Below, piece after piece: positions 25,179 to 34,441 of a stretch of DNA of 64,000 bases (the stretch's first letter is position 1; each line of letters begins with the position of its first letter). The stretch spans positions 1 to 64,000 of the forward strand of contig NZ_CAUCSQ010000016.1 in assembly GCF_958445495.1 (NCBI RefSeq), in the 5' to 3' direction. The position numbers and the translations under genes are program-made. Origin of the DNA: an uncultured Bacteroides sp. GTDB taxonomy: Bacteria; Bacteroidota; Bacteroidia; Bacteroidales; Bacteroidaceae. Under the pieces are notes generated by a model, which was given only the letters and a program-made list of their open reading frames with translations, had not been told where the DNA came from and searched no databases.

Positions 25179-26120
25179 TTATAGAGCGCCTACTTCTTTT
25201 AAAGCGGCGTTTGTCTTATGAACGGCAGCAGCACTTGCAGCGAACTTAGCCTTTTCGTCTTCGTTCAGTTCCAATTCGACAATCTTCTCGATACCGTTTT
25301 TACCTAGGATAACAGGAACACCGATACAGATATCCGATTCGCCGTATTCTCCTTCCAAATATACGGAACAGGGAACCATCTTCTTTTGGTTACGGATGAT
25401 GGATTCAACGACAAATGCCCCTGCCGCACCCGGTGCATACCATGCGGAAGTACCCAGCAACTTGGTTAATGTAGCTCCACCCACCATTGTAGCGGCAGCA
25501 ACTTCATTCAGCTTTTCTTCTGAAAGGAAGTTTGTCACAGGCATGCCTTTGTAAGTGGCGAAACGGGTCAACGGAATCATTGTAGTATCGCCGTGGCCGC
25601 CGATAACCATACCTTCCACTTCGTTGGCATTGCAGCCTAAAGCTTGAGACAGGAAATATTTGAAACGGGAGCTGTCCAATGCGCCACCCATGCCGATAAT
25701 GCGGTTTTTCGGTAACCCCAGGGATTTCAATGACAGGTAAGTCATTGTGTCCATCGGGTTGGAAATGACAATAAGTATAGCGTTGGGAGAATATTTCAAG
25801 ATGTTTTGTGCTACCGATTTAACGATACCGGCATTAACACCGATTAGTTCTTCACGAGTCATACCCGGTTTGCGTGGAATACCTGAAGTAATTACAACAA
25901 CGTCAGAATCAGCAGTCTTGGCATAGTCGTTCGTGCAGCCTACCACAGTTGTGTCGAAGCCCAGCAATTGAGCTGTCTGCATCATATCCATCGCTTTACC
26001 TTCCGATACGCCTTCTTTTACATCCAGCATTACTACTTCGTCTGCTACTTCATTAAAAGCAAGTACATTTGCACATGTAGCTCCTACGTTACCTGCGCCT
26101 ACTACGGTTACTTTTGACAT
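25179..26120 (-). CDS. mdh: Malate dehydrogenase (LDH-like type)
   Basis: It interconverts malate and oxaloacetate with NAD and serves the reductive branch of the fumarate pathway in Bacteroides. The start is the ATG beginning MSKVTVVGAGNVGATCANVL (313 residues); the frame stays open 18 codons further upstream but that extension is not conserved-looking. Motifs: Rossmann GAGNVG at residues 7-12, SGIPRKPGMTREEL, VISNPMDTMTYL and the catalytic GGHGDTTMIPLTRF. Monocistronic, with its own promoter and terminator. Confidence 0.97.
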   Translation of the reverse strand: MSKVTVVGAGNVGATCANVLAFNEVADEVVMLDVKEGVSEGKAMDMMQTAQLLGFDTTVVGCTNDYAKTADSDVVVITSGIPRKPGMTREELIGVNAGIVKSVAQNILKYSPNAILIVISNPMDTMTYLSLKSLGLPKNRIIGMGGALDSSRFKYFLSQALGCNANEVEGMVIGGHGDTTMIPLTRFATYKGMPVTNFLSEEKLNEVAAATMVGGATLTKLLGTSAWYAPGAAGAFVVESIIRNQKKMVPCSVYLEGEYGESDICIGVPVILGKNGIEKIVELELNEDEKAKFAASAAAVHKTNAALKEVGAL

Positions 26121-26171
26121 AATACTATTTATATTTAAAAAGTTGATAATTAGTTTCGTCTTTTTACGCGG

Positions 26172-26179
26172 CAAAATTA
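26172..26179 (-). promoter_or_regulatory. Putative -7 element of mdh
   Basis: Minus-strand TAATTTTG matches TAnnTTTG about 52 nt before the mdh ATG; TTTC lies 20 nt upstream as a weak -33. Confidence 0.5.
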
Positions 26180-26267
26180 CAACGATAATCCTGATTAAGG
26201 AAATTTTTCCGTAATAATTTTAGTTAAAGAAAATAGCCGGTTCTGTGTTAGTCTGTTACGAAATGAT

Positions 26268-26275
26268 TACTTTTG
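26268..26275 (+). promoter_or_regulatory. Putative -7 element of the coiled-coil protein gene
   Basis: TACTTTTG matches TAnnTTTG, 28 nt before the ATG at 26304. The -33 box is not clear. Confidence 0.45.
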
Positions 26276-26303
26276 CGCATGTTATCAATTCACAACTGAA
26301 ACT

Positions 26304-27176
26304 ATGAATAAAAAAAGCCTACTTATTGCGGCCGTAGCTATTTTAGTGATAGCTATTATTGGTATCACCTATTTATTGTTTACAGAAAAACAGGCCAATC
26401 GGGAATTGGTGCAGGAATTCCAGTTGGATAAGGAAGATCTGGAAAACGAATATACACGTTTCGCACAACAATATGACGAGTTAAAAATGACTGTTTCTAA
26501 TGACTCTTTGGCCCAGTTGCTGGAACAGGAACAGCTTAAGACCCAGCGTTTGTTGGAAGAACTCCGTACTGTCAAAAGTTCGAATGCCACTGAAATCCGT
26601 CGTCTGAAAAAAGAACTGGCTACGTTGCGTAAAGTTATGGTAGGATATATCAATCAGATTGATTCCTTGAATAAGCTGACCGCACAGCAGAAGCAGGTTA
26701 TTGCCGATGTGACGAAGAAATATAATCAGGCTTCTTTGCAAATCAGCAATCTGTCCGAAGAAAAAAAGAATTTGGATAAGAAAGTGACGTTGGCTGCCCA
26801 GCTCGACGCCACTAATATTCGTGTGGAACCCCGTAACAAACGCGGTAAAAAAGCGAGGAGAGTGAAAGATATAGTGAAACTGGCTGTCAGCTTTACTATT
26901 GTGAAGAATATTACGGCTGAAAACGGGGAGCGTACCATCTATATACGTATCACTAAACCGGATAATGATGTGCTGACTAAGAGTGCGTCCAATACTTTCC
27001 CTTACGAGAACCGTACTTTGGGTTATTCCATTAAAAAGTATATCGAATACAACGGGGAGGAACAGAATGTGAACGTGTTCTGGGATGTCGAAGAGTTCCT
27101 GTATGCGGGAAATTACCGTGTGGATATCTTTGAAGGCGGCAATCTGATAGGTTCGCAAGCATTTACATTGGATTGA
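26304..27176 (+). CDS. Membrane-anchored coiled-coil protein, function unknown
   Basis: The 290-residue protein has a short cytoplasmic start (MNKKS), one membrane segment (residues 6-26, LLIAAVAILVIAIIGITYLL), and a long heptad-rich coiled coil (about 30-165) full of Glu, Leu, Lys and Gln. A basic patch (RNKRGKKARRVKD, about 178-190) and a compact C-terminal beta-rich domain (190-290, with VKLAVSFTIVKN, RTIYIRITKPDNDVL and YRVDIFEGGNLIGSQAFTLD) follow. It resembles conserved Bacteroidetes proteins of unknown role; the architecture suggests an envelope scaffold or tether. It is single, between divergent mdh and convergent nadK. Confidence 0.75.
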   Translation: MNKKSLLIAAVAILVIAIIGITYLLFTEKQANRELVQEFQLDKEDLENEYTRFAQQYDELKMTVSNDSLAQLLEQEQLKTQRLLEELRTVKSSNATEIRRLKKELATLRKVMVGYINQIDSLNKLTAQQKQVIADVTKKYNQASLQISNLSEEKKNLDKKVTLAAQLDATNIRVEPRNKRGKKARRVKDIVKLAVSFTIVKNITAENGERTIYIRITKPDNDVLTKSASNTFPYENRTLGYSIKKYIEYNGEEQNVNVFWDVEEFLYAGNYRVDIFEGGNLIGSQAFTLD

Positions 27177-27243
27177 AGTTTGTAAACTAGCGGCTCTTTG
27201 CAGATTCCGGTGTTTTCGAATTCTTCCGGTAGGCCATAGGAGA

Positions 27244-28119
27244 TTATTGGCTTCTGCCGTCCGCCCCCCACATCATTTTGCTGCGGAGCGTTTCGAAAAA
27301 AAGGTGATTGAACCGTTTTACCACTTTTACGCTGTAGTCTGCCCGGCGGATAGTCAGTTGGGTCGTTTCTTTGCAGGTTTCGCTCCGGCCGTCGATGGCA
27401 ACCAGGAAGTTGTGGCTCCGGCTTTCCACATCCAGGGTTATTTCCCAATCGTCACGAATAACGATGGGGCGTACGTTGAGGCTATGCGGAGCTACGGGAG
27501 TAATGGCAATCGTATTGGAATGAGGGACGATGATAGGTCCGCCCACACTTAGGGAATATGCCGTAGAACCGGTAGGAGTGGCGATAACCAGCCCGTCGGC
27601 CTGGTAAGTATTCAGATAAGCGCCGTTGATTGCCGTCCGGATGCTAATCATGGAAGAACTGTCCCGTTTAAGTACCGCAATTTCGTTAAGAGCATAAGGA
27701 GCATCCTGAAGATGTTTGTCGTCACATACGAGTTGAAGCACGCTCCGTTCTTCCACGCTATATCTTCCGGATTGAATCTCATTGAATGTATTTTCCATTT
27801 CTTCCGGAGAAATATCGGCCAGAAACCCCAGGCGTCCGGTATTGATTCCTAAAATAGGGATTCCTTTTCTACCTACGCGGCGCGCTGCTTTCAGGAATGT
27901 TCCGTCACCTCCGATGCTGATTACCATATCGGCGGTGAAATCGTCACCGTCAAACAGATAATCGGCTTGAATTTCCATATTCGGATTCGCTGTCAGGAAT
28001 TTGTAAAACTCTCTGCACATGTAAATTTCCGCCCCCTGTTTTTTTAACAATCGGAACAAAGTGACGGCATGAAAGGACTTTTTAGCCTGGTAAGTATTTC
28101 CAAAAATGGCGAATTTCAT
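27244..28119 (-). CDS. nadK: NAD kinase
   Basis: It phosphorylates NAD to NADP. The start is placed at MKFAIFGNTYQAKKSF (291 residues); the frame is open 12 codons further up, without a better start. Motifs: VISIGGDGTFLKAARRVG (the GGDGT diphosphate-binding loop), ILGINTGRLGFLADI, DGLVIATPTGSTAYSLSVGGPII and the C-terminal PHSLNVRPIVI. It runs opposite to pdxJ and to the coiled-coil gene, so it is monocistronic. Confidence 0.95.
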   Translation of the reverse strand: MKFAIFGNTYQAKKSFHAVTLFRLLKKQGAEIYMCREFYKFLTANPNMEIQADYLFDGDDFTADMVISIGGDGTFLKAARRVGRKGIPILGINTGRLGFLADISPEEMENTFNEIQSGRYSVEERSVLQLVCDDKHLQDAPYALNEIAVLKRDSSSMISIRTAINGAYLNTYQADGLVIATPTGSTAYSLSVGGPIIVPHSNTIAITPVAPHSLNVRPIVIRDDWEITLDVESRSHNFLVAIDGRSETCKETTQLTIRRADYSVKVVKRFNHLFFETLRSKMMWGADGRSQ

Positions 28120-28238
28120 AAATGATAGCATTGATTGAGGTTGCAAATTTGGCATTTTTTCTTGGATTTCTACTTTAAATAACCAAAAAAGAACCTAGAA
28201 TGCGTTTCGTATTATTAGGCAACTAATAATAATATTTG

Positions 28239-28246
28239 TATTTTTG
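28239..28246 (+). promoter_or_regulatory. Putative -7 element of the pdxJ operon
   Basis: TATTTTTG matches TAnnTTTG, 22 nt before the pdxJ ATG. The upstream sequence is AT-rich without a clear -33. Confidence 0.45.
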
Positions 28247-28268
28247 CGGCGGATATATACGTAGAACT

Positions 28269-28982
28269 ATGACTAAATTGAGTGTAAACATAAACAAGAT
28301 TGCTACTCTGAGGAATGCACGCGGGGGAAATGTTCCCGATGTAGTGAAGGTAGCTCTTGATTGCGAATCTTTTGGTGCGGACGGAATAACCGTTCATCCT
28401 CGTCCTGACGAACGTCACATTCGCCGTTCGGATGTATATGATTTGCGCCCTTTGCTGCGGACGGAATTCAATATCGAAGGCTATCCGTCTGCGGAATTTA
28501 TAGACCTGGTGTTGAAAGTGAAACCCCATCAGGTAACTTTGGTTCCTGACTCTCCCTCACAGATTACTTCCAATTCCGGTTGGGATACGAAAGTCAATCA
28601 GAAATTCCTGACGGAAGTACTTGACCAGTTCAACAGTGCGGGTATCCGGACTTCTGTTTTTGTGGCCGCTGTTGCCGAAATGGTGGAATATGCGGCCAAG
28701 GCTGGAGCTGACCGGGTTGAACTTTATACGGAACCTTATGCGACGGAATATCCGAAGAATCCCGAAGCTGCAATCGCTCCTTTTATAGAAGCGGCCAAGG
28801 CGGCACGTAAACTGGGAATCGGATTAAATGCCGGGCATGACCTGAGTCTCGTGAATTTAAATTATTTCTATAAAAACATTCCGTGGCTGGACGAAGTTTC
28901 TATCGGGCATGCGTTGATTAGCGACGCATTATACCTGGGATTGGAACGGACCATTCAGGAATATAAAAACTGTTTACGCTGA
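28269..28982 (+). CDS. pdxJ: Pyridoxine 5'-phosphate synthase
   Basis: It makes pyridoxine phosphate from 1-deoxyxylulose 5-phosphate and 3-amino-2-oxopropyl phosphate. The start is ATG 28269 (MTKLSVNINKIATLRNARGG); an upstream TTG in frame is not used. The 237-residue barrel has ADGITVHPRPDERHI, TLVPDSPSQITSNSGWD, RVELYTEPYA, GLNAGHDLSL and EVSIGHALISDALY. The TGA overlaps the ATG of the ExbB-like gene by one base, so the vitamin B6 gene heads an ExbB-ExbD-TonB operon. Confidence 0.96.
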   Translation: MTKLSVNINKIATLRNARGGNVPDVVKVALDCESFGADGITVHPRPDERHIRRSDVYDLRPLLRTEFNIEGYPSAEFIDLVLKVKPHQVTLVPDSPSQITSNSGWDTKVNQKFLTEVLDQFNSAGIRTSVFVAAVAEMVEYAAKAGADRVELYTEPYATEYPKNPEAAIAPFIEAAKAARKLGIGLNAGHDLSLVNLNYFYKNIPWLDEVSIGHALISDALYLGLERTIQEYKNCLR

Positions 28983-29695
28983 TGAATGCAATGAGCTTGT
29001 TGGCCCAAGGGGCTGTGAGTATGGCCGATTCGCTGGCTACCGCCAATCCGGTACTGACGGAAGTGAATGCTCCTGAAATGAATATGCTTGATATGGCTGT
29101 CAAGGGTGGTTGGATTATGATTGTGCTGGGCGTATTGTCCGTCATTTGTTTTTATATCCTGTTCGAGCGTAATTATATGATTCGTAAGGCCGGAAAAGAA
29201 GACCCGATGTTTATGGAACGCATCAAGGACTATATCCATAGCGGTGAAATCAAGGCGGCTATTAATTATTGCCGGACGATGAATACTCCTTCGGCGCGTA
29301 TGATAGAAAAGGGAATCAGCCGTTTGGGACGTCCGATTAATGATGTGCAGGCGGCCATTGAGAATGTGGGTAATATTGAAGTTGCAAAACTGGAGAAAGG
29401 ATTGACCGTCATGGCGACCATTTCCGGTGGTGCTCCGATGTTGGGATTTTTGGGAACAGTGACCGGTATGGTGCGCGCTTTTTACGAAATGGCGAATGCA
29501 GGCAGTGGAAATATTGACATAACTTTGCTTTCCGGCGGTATTTATGAAGCCATGATTACTACGGTAGGAGGTTTGATTGTGGGAATCATCGCCATGTTTG
29601 CCTACAACTATCTGGTGATGCTGGTAGACCGTGTGGTAAATAAAATGGAATCCCGTACGATGGAATTCATGGATCTGCTGAACGAACCCACCTGA
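28982..29695 (+). CDS. MotA/TolQ/ExbB-family proton channel protein
   Basis: This is a 237-residue inner-membrane subunit that converts proton flow into work on TonB. It has three membrane segments: about residues 38-58 (GGWIMIVLGVLSVICFYILF), 138-160 (ATISGGAPMLGFLGTVTGMV) and 178-205 (YEAMITTVGGLIVGIIAMFAY), with the family signature GFLGTVTGMVRAF. A short hydrophobic N-terminal stretch precedes them. It is translationally coupled to pdxJ and followed by ExbD- and TonB-like genes. Confidence 0.93.
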   Translation: MNAMSLLAQGAVSMADSLATANPVLTEVNAPEMNMLDMAVKGGWIMIVLGVLSVICFYILFERNYMIRKAGKEDPMFMERIKDYIHSGEIKAAINYCRTMNTPSARMIEKGISRLGRPINDVQAAIENVGNIEVAKLEKGLTVMATISGGAPMLGFLGTVTGMVRAFYEMANAGSGNIDITLLSGGIYEAMITTVGGLIVGIIAMFAYNYLVMLVDRVVNKMESRTMEFMDLLNEPT

Positions 29696-29823
29696 AAATC
29701 TGCCGGATGCGCCGGTATGCCGGGATAGCGGTGAGGATGGCGGGTCATGTGCCGGATTATTTTGGAGATAGCCTGCTGCCGGTTGGCGCACGAACGGATT
29801 GACAAATAGACATATCATTAATT

Positions 29824-30240
29824 ATGGGATTAAAAAGAAGAAATAAAGTATCACCCAATTTCAGCATGGCTTCCATGACAGATGTCATTTTCCTGTTGCT
29901 GATATTCTTTATGATAACCTCTACGGTGGTGTCGCCCAATGCCATTAAAGTATTATTGCCGCAAGGCAAACAACAGACCTCGGCTAAACCGTTGACAAGA
30001 GTGATCATAGATAAAGACCTGAACTTCTACGCCGCTTTCGGCAATGAGAAGGAACAGCCGGTGACGTTGGGTGAGCTGACGCCTTTCCTGCAACGCTGCG
30101 CGGAAAAGGAACCTGAAATGTATGTGGCGTTATATGCGGACGAGTCCGTGCCCTATCGGGAAATCGTACGAGTATTGAATATCGCGAACGAGAACCATTT
30201 TAAGATGGTGCTGGCTACCCGTCCGCCTGAAAATAAGTAA
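29824..30240 (+). CDS. ExbD/TolR-family protein
   Basis: This 138-residue partner of the ExbB-like protein has a cytoplasmic basic start (MGLKRRNKVSPNFSMASM) and one membrane helix with the proton-carrying aspartate (SMTDVIFLLLIFFMITSTVV, Asp at about residue 20). The periplasmic domain ends VPYREIVRVLNIANENHFKMVLATRP. It lies 128 nt after exbB; the gap is GC-rich, with repeated gccgg-like words, and holds no gene. The TonB gene starts 4 nt later. Confidence 0.93.
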   Translation: MGLKRRNKVSPNFSMASMTDVIFLLLIFFMITSTVVSPNAIKVLLPQGKQQTSAKPLTRVIIDKDLNFYAAFGNEKEQPVTLGELTPFLQRCAEKEPEMYVALYADESVPYREIVRVLNIANENHFKMVLATRPPENK

Positions 30241-30244
30241 CAGC

Positions 30245-31099
30245 ATGGACAGGAGGAAAAAGGGTGAATACATAGGAGCGCTCGGTGCATTGCTGGTACA
30301 TGTGGCGGTGATTGCTCTTTTGATTCTGGTGAGTTTCACTGTCCCGCAGCCGGACGAAGATGCCGGCGGAGTGCCTGTAATGCTTGGAAATACGGATATG
30401 GCGCACGGCTTTGACACTTCTTCATTGGTGGATGTGGATGTGTTGGATGAAGAAATTTCCTCTTCTGCCGAGCCTGTGCCGGAACTGCCTTCGGAACAAG
30501 ACCTGTTGACACAGACAGAAGAAGAAACTGTTGCTTTAAAGCCGGAAACGGAAGAGCATAAGAAAGAGACGGTGAAGCCTGAAAAAACGGAAAAGAAACC
30601 GGAAAAGACAGCCGCGGAAAAAGCGGCTGAAGCGAAACGCCTGGCAGAAGAAAAGGCGGAACGAGAGCGTAAGGCTGCCGAAGAAGCCGCGAGGAAGAAA
30701 GTCGCCGGTGCTTTTGGGAAAGGAGCGCAGATGAGCGGCAGTAAAGGAACGTCTGCCGGCGGTACAGGTACGGAAGGCAGTAAAGAGGGCAATTCCTCTT
30801 CCGGGATTAAAAAAGGAACTGGCGGTTACGGTACATTCGAGCTCGGCGGGCGTTCGCTAGGTACGGGCAGCTTGCCGAAACCTGCCTATAACGTGCAGGA
30901 GGAAGGGCGTGTAGTAGTGAATATCACTGTAAATCCGGCAGGGCAGGTAGTTGCGACAAGTATTAATCCTCAGACGAATACGGTGAATTCCGTTTTACGG
31001 AAAGCCGCCGAGGATGCTGCCAGGAAGGCACGTTTTAATACAGTGGAAGGAGTGACTAACCAAACGGGGACAATCACTTATTATTTTAATTTGAGATAG
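30245..31099 (+). CDS. TonB-family energy transducer
   Basis: This 284-residue protein has an N-terminal membrane anchor (about residues 8-28, ALGALLVHVAVIALLILVSF). A long acidic then Lys/Glu/Ala-rich spacer (about 60-155, with EKTEKKPEKTAAEKAAEAKR) is followed by a Gly/Ser-rich linker and a TonB C-terminal domain (about 205-284) containing LPKPAYNVQEEGRVVVNI and TVNSVLRKAAEDAARKARFN. The spacer is of the TolA/TonB type. With the preceding ExbB and ExbD it forms a complete TonB (or Tol-like) motor. Confidence 0.9.
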   Translation: MDRRKKGEYIGALGALLVHVAVIALLILVSFTVPQPDEDAGGVPVMLGNTDMAHGFDTSSLVDVDVLDEEISSSAEPVPELPSEQDLLTQTEEETVALKPETEEHKKETVKPEKTEKKPEKTAAEKAAEAKRLAEEKAERERKAAEEAARKKVAGAFGKGAQMSGSKGTSAGGTGTEGSKEGNSSSGIKKGTGGYGTFELGGRSLGTGSLPKPAYNVQEEGRVVVNITVNPAGQVVATSINPQTNTVNSVLRKAAEDAARKARFNTVEGVTNQTGTITYYFNLR

Positions 31100-31125
31100 T
31101 ATCATTAACTAAAAATAGTAGGATT

Positions 31126-31677
31126 ATGGGAACTGTGTACGCTTTTTTTGCAGATGGTTTTGAAGAGATAGAAGCACTGACTGCTGTCGACACATTGAGA
31201 CGTGCCGGATTAAATGTAAAAATCGTATCCGTCACACCGGACGAAATTGTTGTAGGCGCACATGATGTATCTGTTCTTTGTGATGTGAATTTCAATAACT
31301 GCGACTTTTTTGATGCCGGCCTTTTGTTGTTGCCCGGCGGTATGCCCGGAGCGGCTACGCTTGACAAGCATGAAGGGTTGCGCAGGCTGATTCTTGATTT
31401 TGTGGCTAAAGGCAAGCCGGTTGCCGCTATTTGTGCCGCCCCGATGGTATTGGGAAAACTGGGATTGTTGAAAGGTAAGAAAGCAACTTGTTATCCGGGT
31501 TTTGAACAATATCTGGAAGGTGCCGAATGCGTTGATGCGCCGGCGGTCCGTGACGGGAATATCATAACCGGTATGGGACCGGGGGCTGCTTTGGAGTTTG
31601 CTTTGGCTGTCGTAGAGTTGATGGCAGGTAAGGAAAAAGCGGATGAACTGGCAGAAGCCATGTGTGTTAAACGCTAA
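31126..31677 (+). CDS. DJ-1/PfpI-family protein
   Basis: The 183-residue protein belongs to the DJ-1/YajL/ThiJ group. It has VYAFFADGFEEIEALTAVDTL at the N-terminus (with the conserved glutamate), LLLLPGGMPGAATLDKHEGL, and the nucleophile-elbow cysteine in VAAICAAPMVLGKLGLLKGK. The C-terminal block is GPGAALEFALAVVEL. Family members act as deglycase/glyoxalase-like or chaperone-like proteins; the exact activity is not clear. It starts 26 nt after the TonB gene and is followed closely by ispD. Confidence 0.9.
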   Translation: MGTVYAFFADGFEEIEALTAVDTLRRAGLNVKIVSVTPDEIVVGAHDVSVLCDVNFNNCDFFDAGLLLLPGGMPGAATLDKHEGLRRLILDFVAKGKPVAAICAAPMVLGKLGLLKGKKATCYPGFEQYLEGAECVDAPAVRDGNIITGMGPGAALEFALAVVELMAGKEKADELAEAMCVKR

Positions 31678-31684
31678 GCTGTCC

Positions 31685-32344
31685 ATGAAGAAATATGTAA
31701 TTATTGTTGCCGGCGGGAAAGGATTGCGTATGGGGAGCGAACTTCCGAAGCAATTTCTTCCCGTCGGCGATAAACCGGTGTTGATGCATACGTTGGAAGT
31801 CTTTCGGAAATACGATGCAGGAATACGGATTATTTTAGTGCTTCCACGCGGGCAACAGGACTTTTGGAGACAACTCTGCAAGAAACACGGCTTTACCGTA
31901 GAACATCTGCTTGCAGACGGGGGAGAAACCCGTTTTCATTCGGTAAAGAACGGGTTGGCATTAGTCCGGGAATCCGGTCTGGTGGGAGTGCATGACGGTG
32001 TCCGCCCGTTTGTCTCGGTAGAAGTGATTCGCCGCTGCTATGAACAGGCTGAAATACGGAAAGCCGTAATTCCGGTGGTTGACGTTGTAGAAACGCTGCG
32101 TCACCTGACAAACGCCGGAAGTGAAACGGTCAGCCGTAATGACTATAAATTAGTGCAGACACCGCAGGTTTTTGATGTGGATTTGTTAAAACAGGCTTAT
32201 AAACAGGAGTTTATCCCCACTTTTACAGATGATGCTTCGGTAGTGGAGGCGATGGGCATACCTGTATTCTTGGTTGTGGGTAATCGTGAGAATATCAAAA
32301 TAACGACTCCTTTTGATTTGAAAATAGGGAATGCTCTTTTGTAA
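31685..32344 (+). CDS. ispD: 2-C-methyl-D-erythritol 4-phosphate cytidylyltransferase
   Basis: It adds CMP to MEP in the non-mevalonate isoprenoid pathway. The start is ATG 31685 (MKKYVIIVAGGKGLRMGSEL, 219 residues); the frame is open further upstream into the DJ-1 gene, but the nucleotide-binding loop AGGKGLRMG must be near the N-terminus. Other motifs: PKQFLPVGDKPVLMHTL, VGVHDGVRPFVS, VQTPQVFDVDLLKQAY and FTDDASVVEAMGIPV. The TAA is directly followed by the ATG of recG. Confidence 0.95.
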   Translation: MKKYVIIVAGGKGLRMGSELPKQFLPVGDKPVLMHTLEVFRKYDAGIRIILVLPRGQQDFWRQLCKKHGFTVEHLLADGGETRFHSVKNGLALVRESGLVGVHDGVRPFVSVEVIRRCYEQAEIRKAVIPVVDVVETLRHLTNAGSETVSRNDYKLVQTPQVFDVDLLKQAYKQEFIPTFTDDASVVEAMGIPVFLVVGNRENIKITTPFDLKIGNALL

Positions 32345-34441
32345 ATGTTTGATTTAGCTACGCGCGACATAAAATTCATTTCCGGTGTAGGGCCTCAAAA
32401 GGCGGCTGTATTGAACAAAGAGTTGGAAATCTACTCTTTGCATGATTTAATTTATTATTTCCCTTATAAATATGTTGACCGGAGCCGTATCTATTTTATT
32501 CATGAAATAGATGGCAATATGCCCTATATTCAGTTGAAAGGAGAGATTCTTGGTTTCGAAGCTATCGGTGAAGGGCGTCAGCGGCGTCTGATTGCCCATT
32601 TCTCAGATGGTACGGGGGTGGTGGATTTAGTGTGGTTCCAGGGTATCAAATACATTCTGGGCAAATATAAACTTCACGAAGAATATGTGATTTTCGGCAA
32701 GCCGACTGTATTTAACGGGCGGATTAATGTCGCACATCCGGATATCGACAAAGCGGATGAACTGAAATTGTCTTCCGTAGGTTTGCAACCTTATTATAAT
32801 ACGACGGAAAAAATGAAGCGTAGCTTCCTCAATTCCCATGCGATTGAAAAGATGATGGCAACGGTGATTCAGCAGATACAGGAGCCCTTGCCCGAAACTC
32901 TTTCCCCCCGGTTGCTGGCGGAGCATCATCTGATGCCTTTGACGGAGGCATTGCAAAACATTCATTTTCCCGCTAATCCGGATTTGTTGCGGAGGGCCCA
33001 ATATCGTCTGAAATTTGAAGAGCTGTTTTATGTGCAGTTGAACATTCTCCGGTATGCGAAAGACCGGCAACGGAAATACCGCGGATATGTTTTTGAGAAA
33101 GTCGGTGACATATTCAATACATTTTATACGAAAAAACTGCCTTTTCAATTGACAGGTGCTCAGAAACGGGTCTTAAAGGAAATACGGAATGATGTTGGCA
33201 GCGGCCGGCAGATGAACCGCCTTTTGCAGGGAGATGTCGGTAGCGGGAAGACCTTGGTCGCCCTGATGAGTATGCTGCTGGCGTTGGATAACGGTTATCA
33301 GGCTTGCCTGATGGCTCCTACCGAGATATTGGCTAACCAGCATTATGAGACAATTAAAGAATTATTGTCCGGCATGGATATCCGGGTGGAATTGCTTACA
33401 GGTTCAGTTAAAGGCAAGAAACGGGAAGCTATTCTTTCCGGGTTATTGACGGGAGACGTGAAGCTTCTGATAGGCACGCACGCCATTATCGAAGACACGG
33501 TTCATTTTTCATCCTTGGGATTTGTCGTTATTGACGAACAACACCGTTTTGGCGTAGCTCAGCGCGCCCGCCTTTGGAGTAAGAATGCCCAACCTCCGCA
33601 TGTGCTTGTGATGACTGCCACCCCTATTCCCAGAACATTGGCGATGACCTTGTATGGCGATTTGGATGTTTCCGTCATTGATGAGTTGCCTCCGGGCAGA
33701 AAACCCGTTACTACTGTCCACCGGTTCGATAATCGACGTGAGAGCATGTATCTTTCCGTGCGCAGGCAAATAGAAGAAGGGCGCCAGGTTTATATCGTCT
33801 ATCCTTTGATTAAAGAAAGTGAAAAGATTGATTTGAAAAATCTCGAAGAAGGATATCAGCACATACTTGAGGCATTTCCCGAATGTACGGTCTGTAAGGT
33901 ACATGGCAAGATGAAGCCTGCCGAGAAAGAAGAGCAAATGCAACTTTTTGTTTCGGGGAAAGCACAGATAATGGTGGCTACCACGGTGATTGAAGTCGGG
34001 GTAAATGTACCGAATGCTTCCGTAATGATTATAGAGAACGCCGAACGTTTCGGACTTTCGCAGTTACATCAGTTGCGCGGTAGGGTGGGACGCGGTGCTG
34101 AACAGTCTTACTGCATTCTGGTAACAAACTATAAACTGACCGAAGACACCCGTAAACGCCTTGAGATAATGGTACGTACGAATGACGGTTTCGAAATAGC
34201 GGAAGCCGACTTGAAGTTGAGAGGGCCCGGCGACTTGGAAGGAACCCAGCAGAGCGGCATTGCTTTTGACCTGAAAATTGCAGATATCGCCCGTGACGGT
34301 CAATTGTTGCAGTATGTCCGCTCTATTGCCGAAGACATTGTAGAAAACGACCCGGCCGCCCGGAAACCGGAGAATGAAATATTGTGGCGGCAATTGAAAT
34401 CGTTGCGGAAAACGAATGTTAACTGGGCTGCCATTAGTTGA
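32345..34441 (+). CDS. recG: ATP-dependent DNA helicase RecG
   Basis: This 698-residue branch-migration helicase acts on stalled forks. The N-terminal wedge/OB region (about 1-250) includes ISGVGPQKAAVLNKEL. The helicase core has QMNRLLQGDVGSGKTLVAL (Walker A about residue 297), MAPTEILANQHYE, VVIDEQHRFGV (DEQH about 397), MTATPIPRTLAMTLYGDLDVS, ATTVIEVGVNVPNASVM and LHQLRGRVGRG, with the TRG motif in the last third. It starts immediately after the ispD stop. Confidence 0.97.
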   Translation: MFDLATRDIKFISGVGPQKAAVLNKELEIYSLHDLIYYFPYKYVDRSRIYFIHEIDGNMPYIQLKGEILGFEAIGEGRQRRLIAHFSDGTGVVDLVWFQGIKYILGKYKLHEEYVIFGKPTVFNGRINVAHPDIDKADELKLSSVGLQPYYNTTEKMKRSFLNSHAIEKMMATVIQQIQEPLPETLSPRLLAEHHLMPLTEALQNIHFPANPDLLRRAQYRLKFEELFYVQLNILRYAKDRQRKYRGYVFEKVGDIFNTFYTKKLPFQLTGAQKRVLKEIRNDVGSGRQMNRLLQGDVGSGKTLVALMSMLLALDNGYQACLMAPTEILANQHYETIKELLSGMDIRVELLTGSVKGKKREAILSGLLTGDVKLLIGTHAIIEDTVHFSSLGFVVIDEQHRFGVAQRARLWSKNAQPPHVLVMTATPIPRTLAMTLYGDLDVSVIDELPPGRKPVTTVHRFDNRRESMYLSVRRQIEEGRQVYIVYPLIKESEKIDLKNLEEGYQHILEAFPECTVCKVHGKMKPAEKEEQMQLFVSGKAQIMVATTVIEVGVNVPNASVMIIENAERFGLSQLHQLRGRVGRGAEQSYCILVTNYKLTEDTRKRLEIMVRTNDGFEIAEADLKLRGPGDLEGTQQSGIAFDLKIADIARDGQLLQYVRSIAEDIVENDPAARKPENEILWRQLKSLRKTNVNWAAIS

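Noticed and set aside
28955..29818. Long open frame (287 codons) on the minus strand opposite the ExbB-like gene
   Set aside because: It is the antisense shadow of a well-recognised gene, His/Ser-rich with no recognisable domain.
30130..30792. 220-codon Ser/Ala-rich frame opposite the TonB gene
   Set aside because: It mirrors the Lys/Glu/Ala-rich TonB spacer; low-complexity shadow.
31210..31881. 223-codon minus-strand frame across the DJ-1/ispD junction
   Set aside because: Both plus-strand genes are solid; the antisense translation has no family features.
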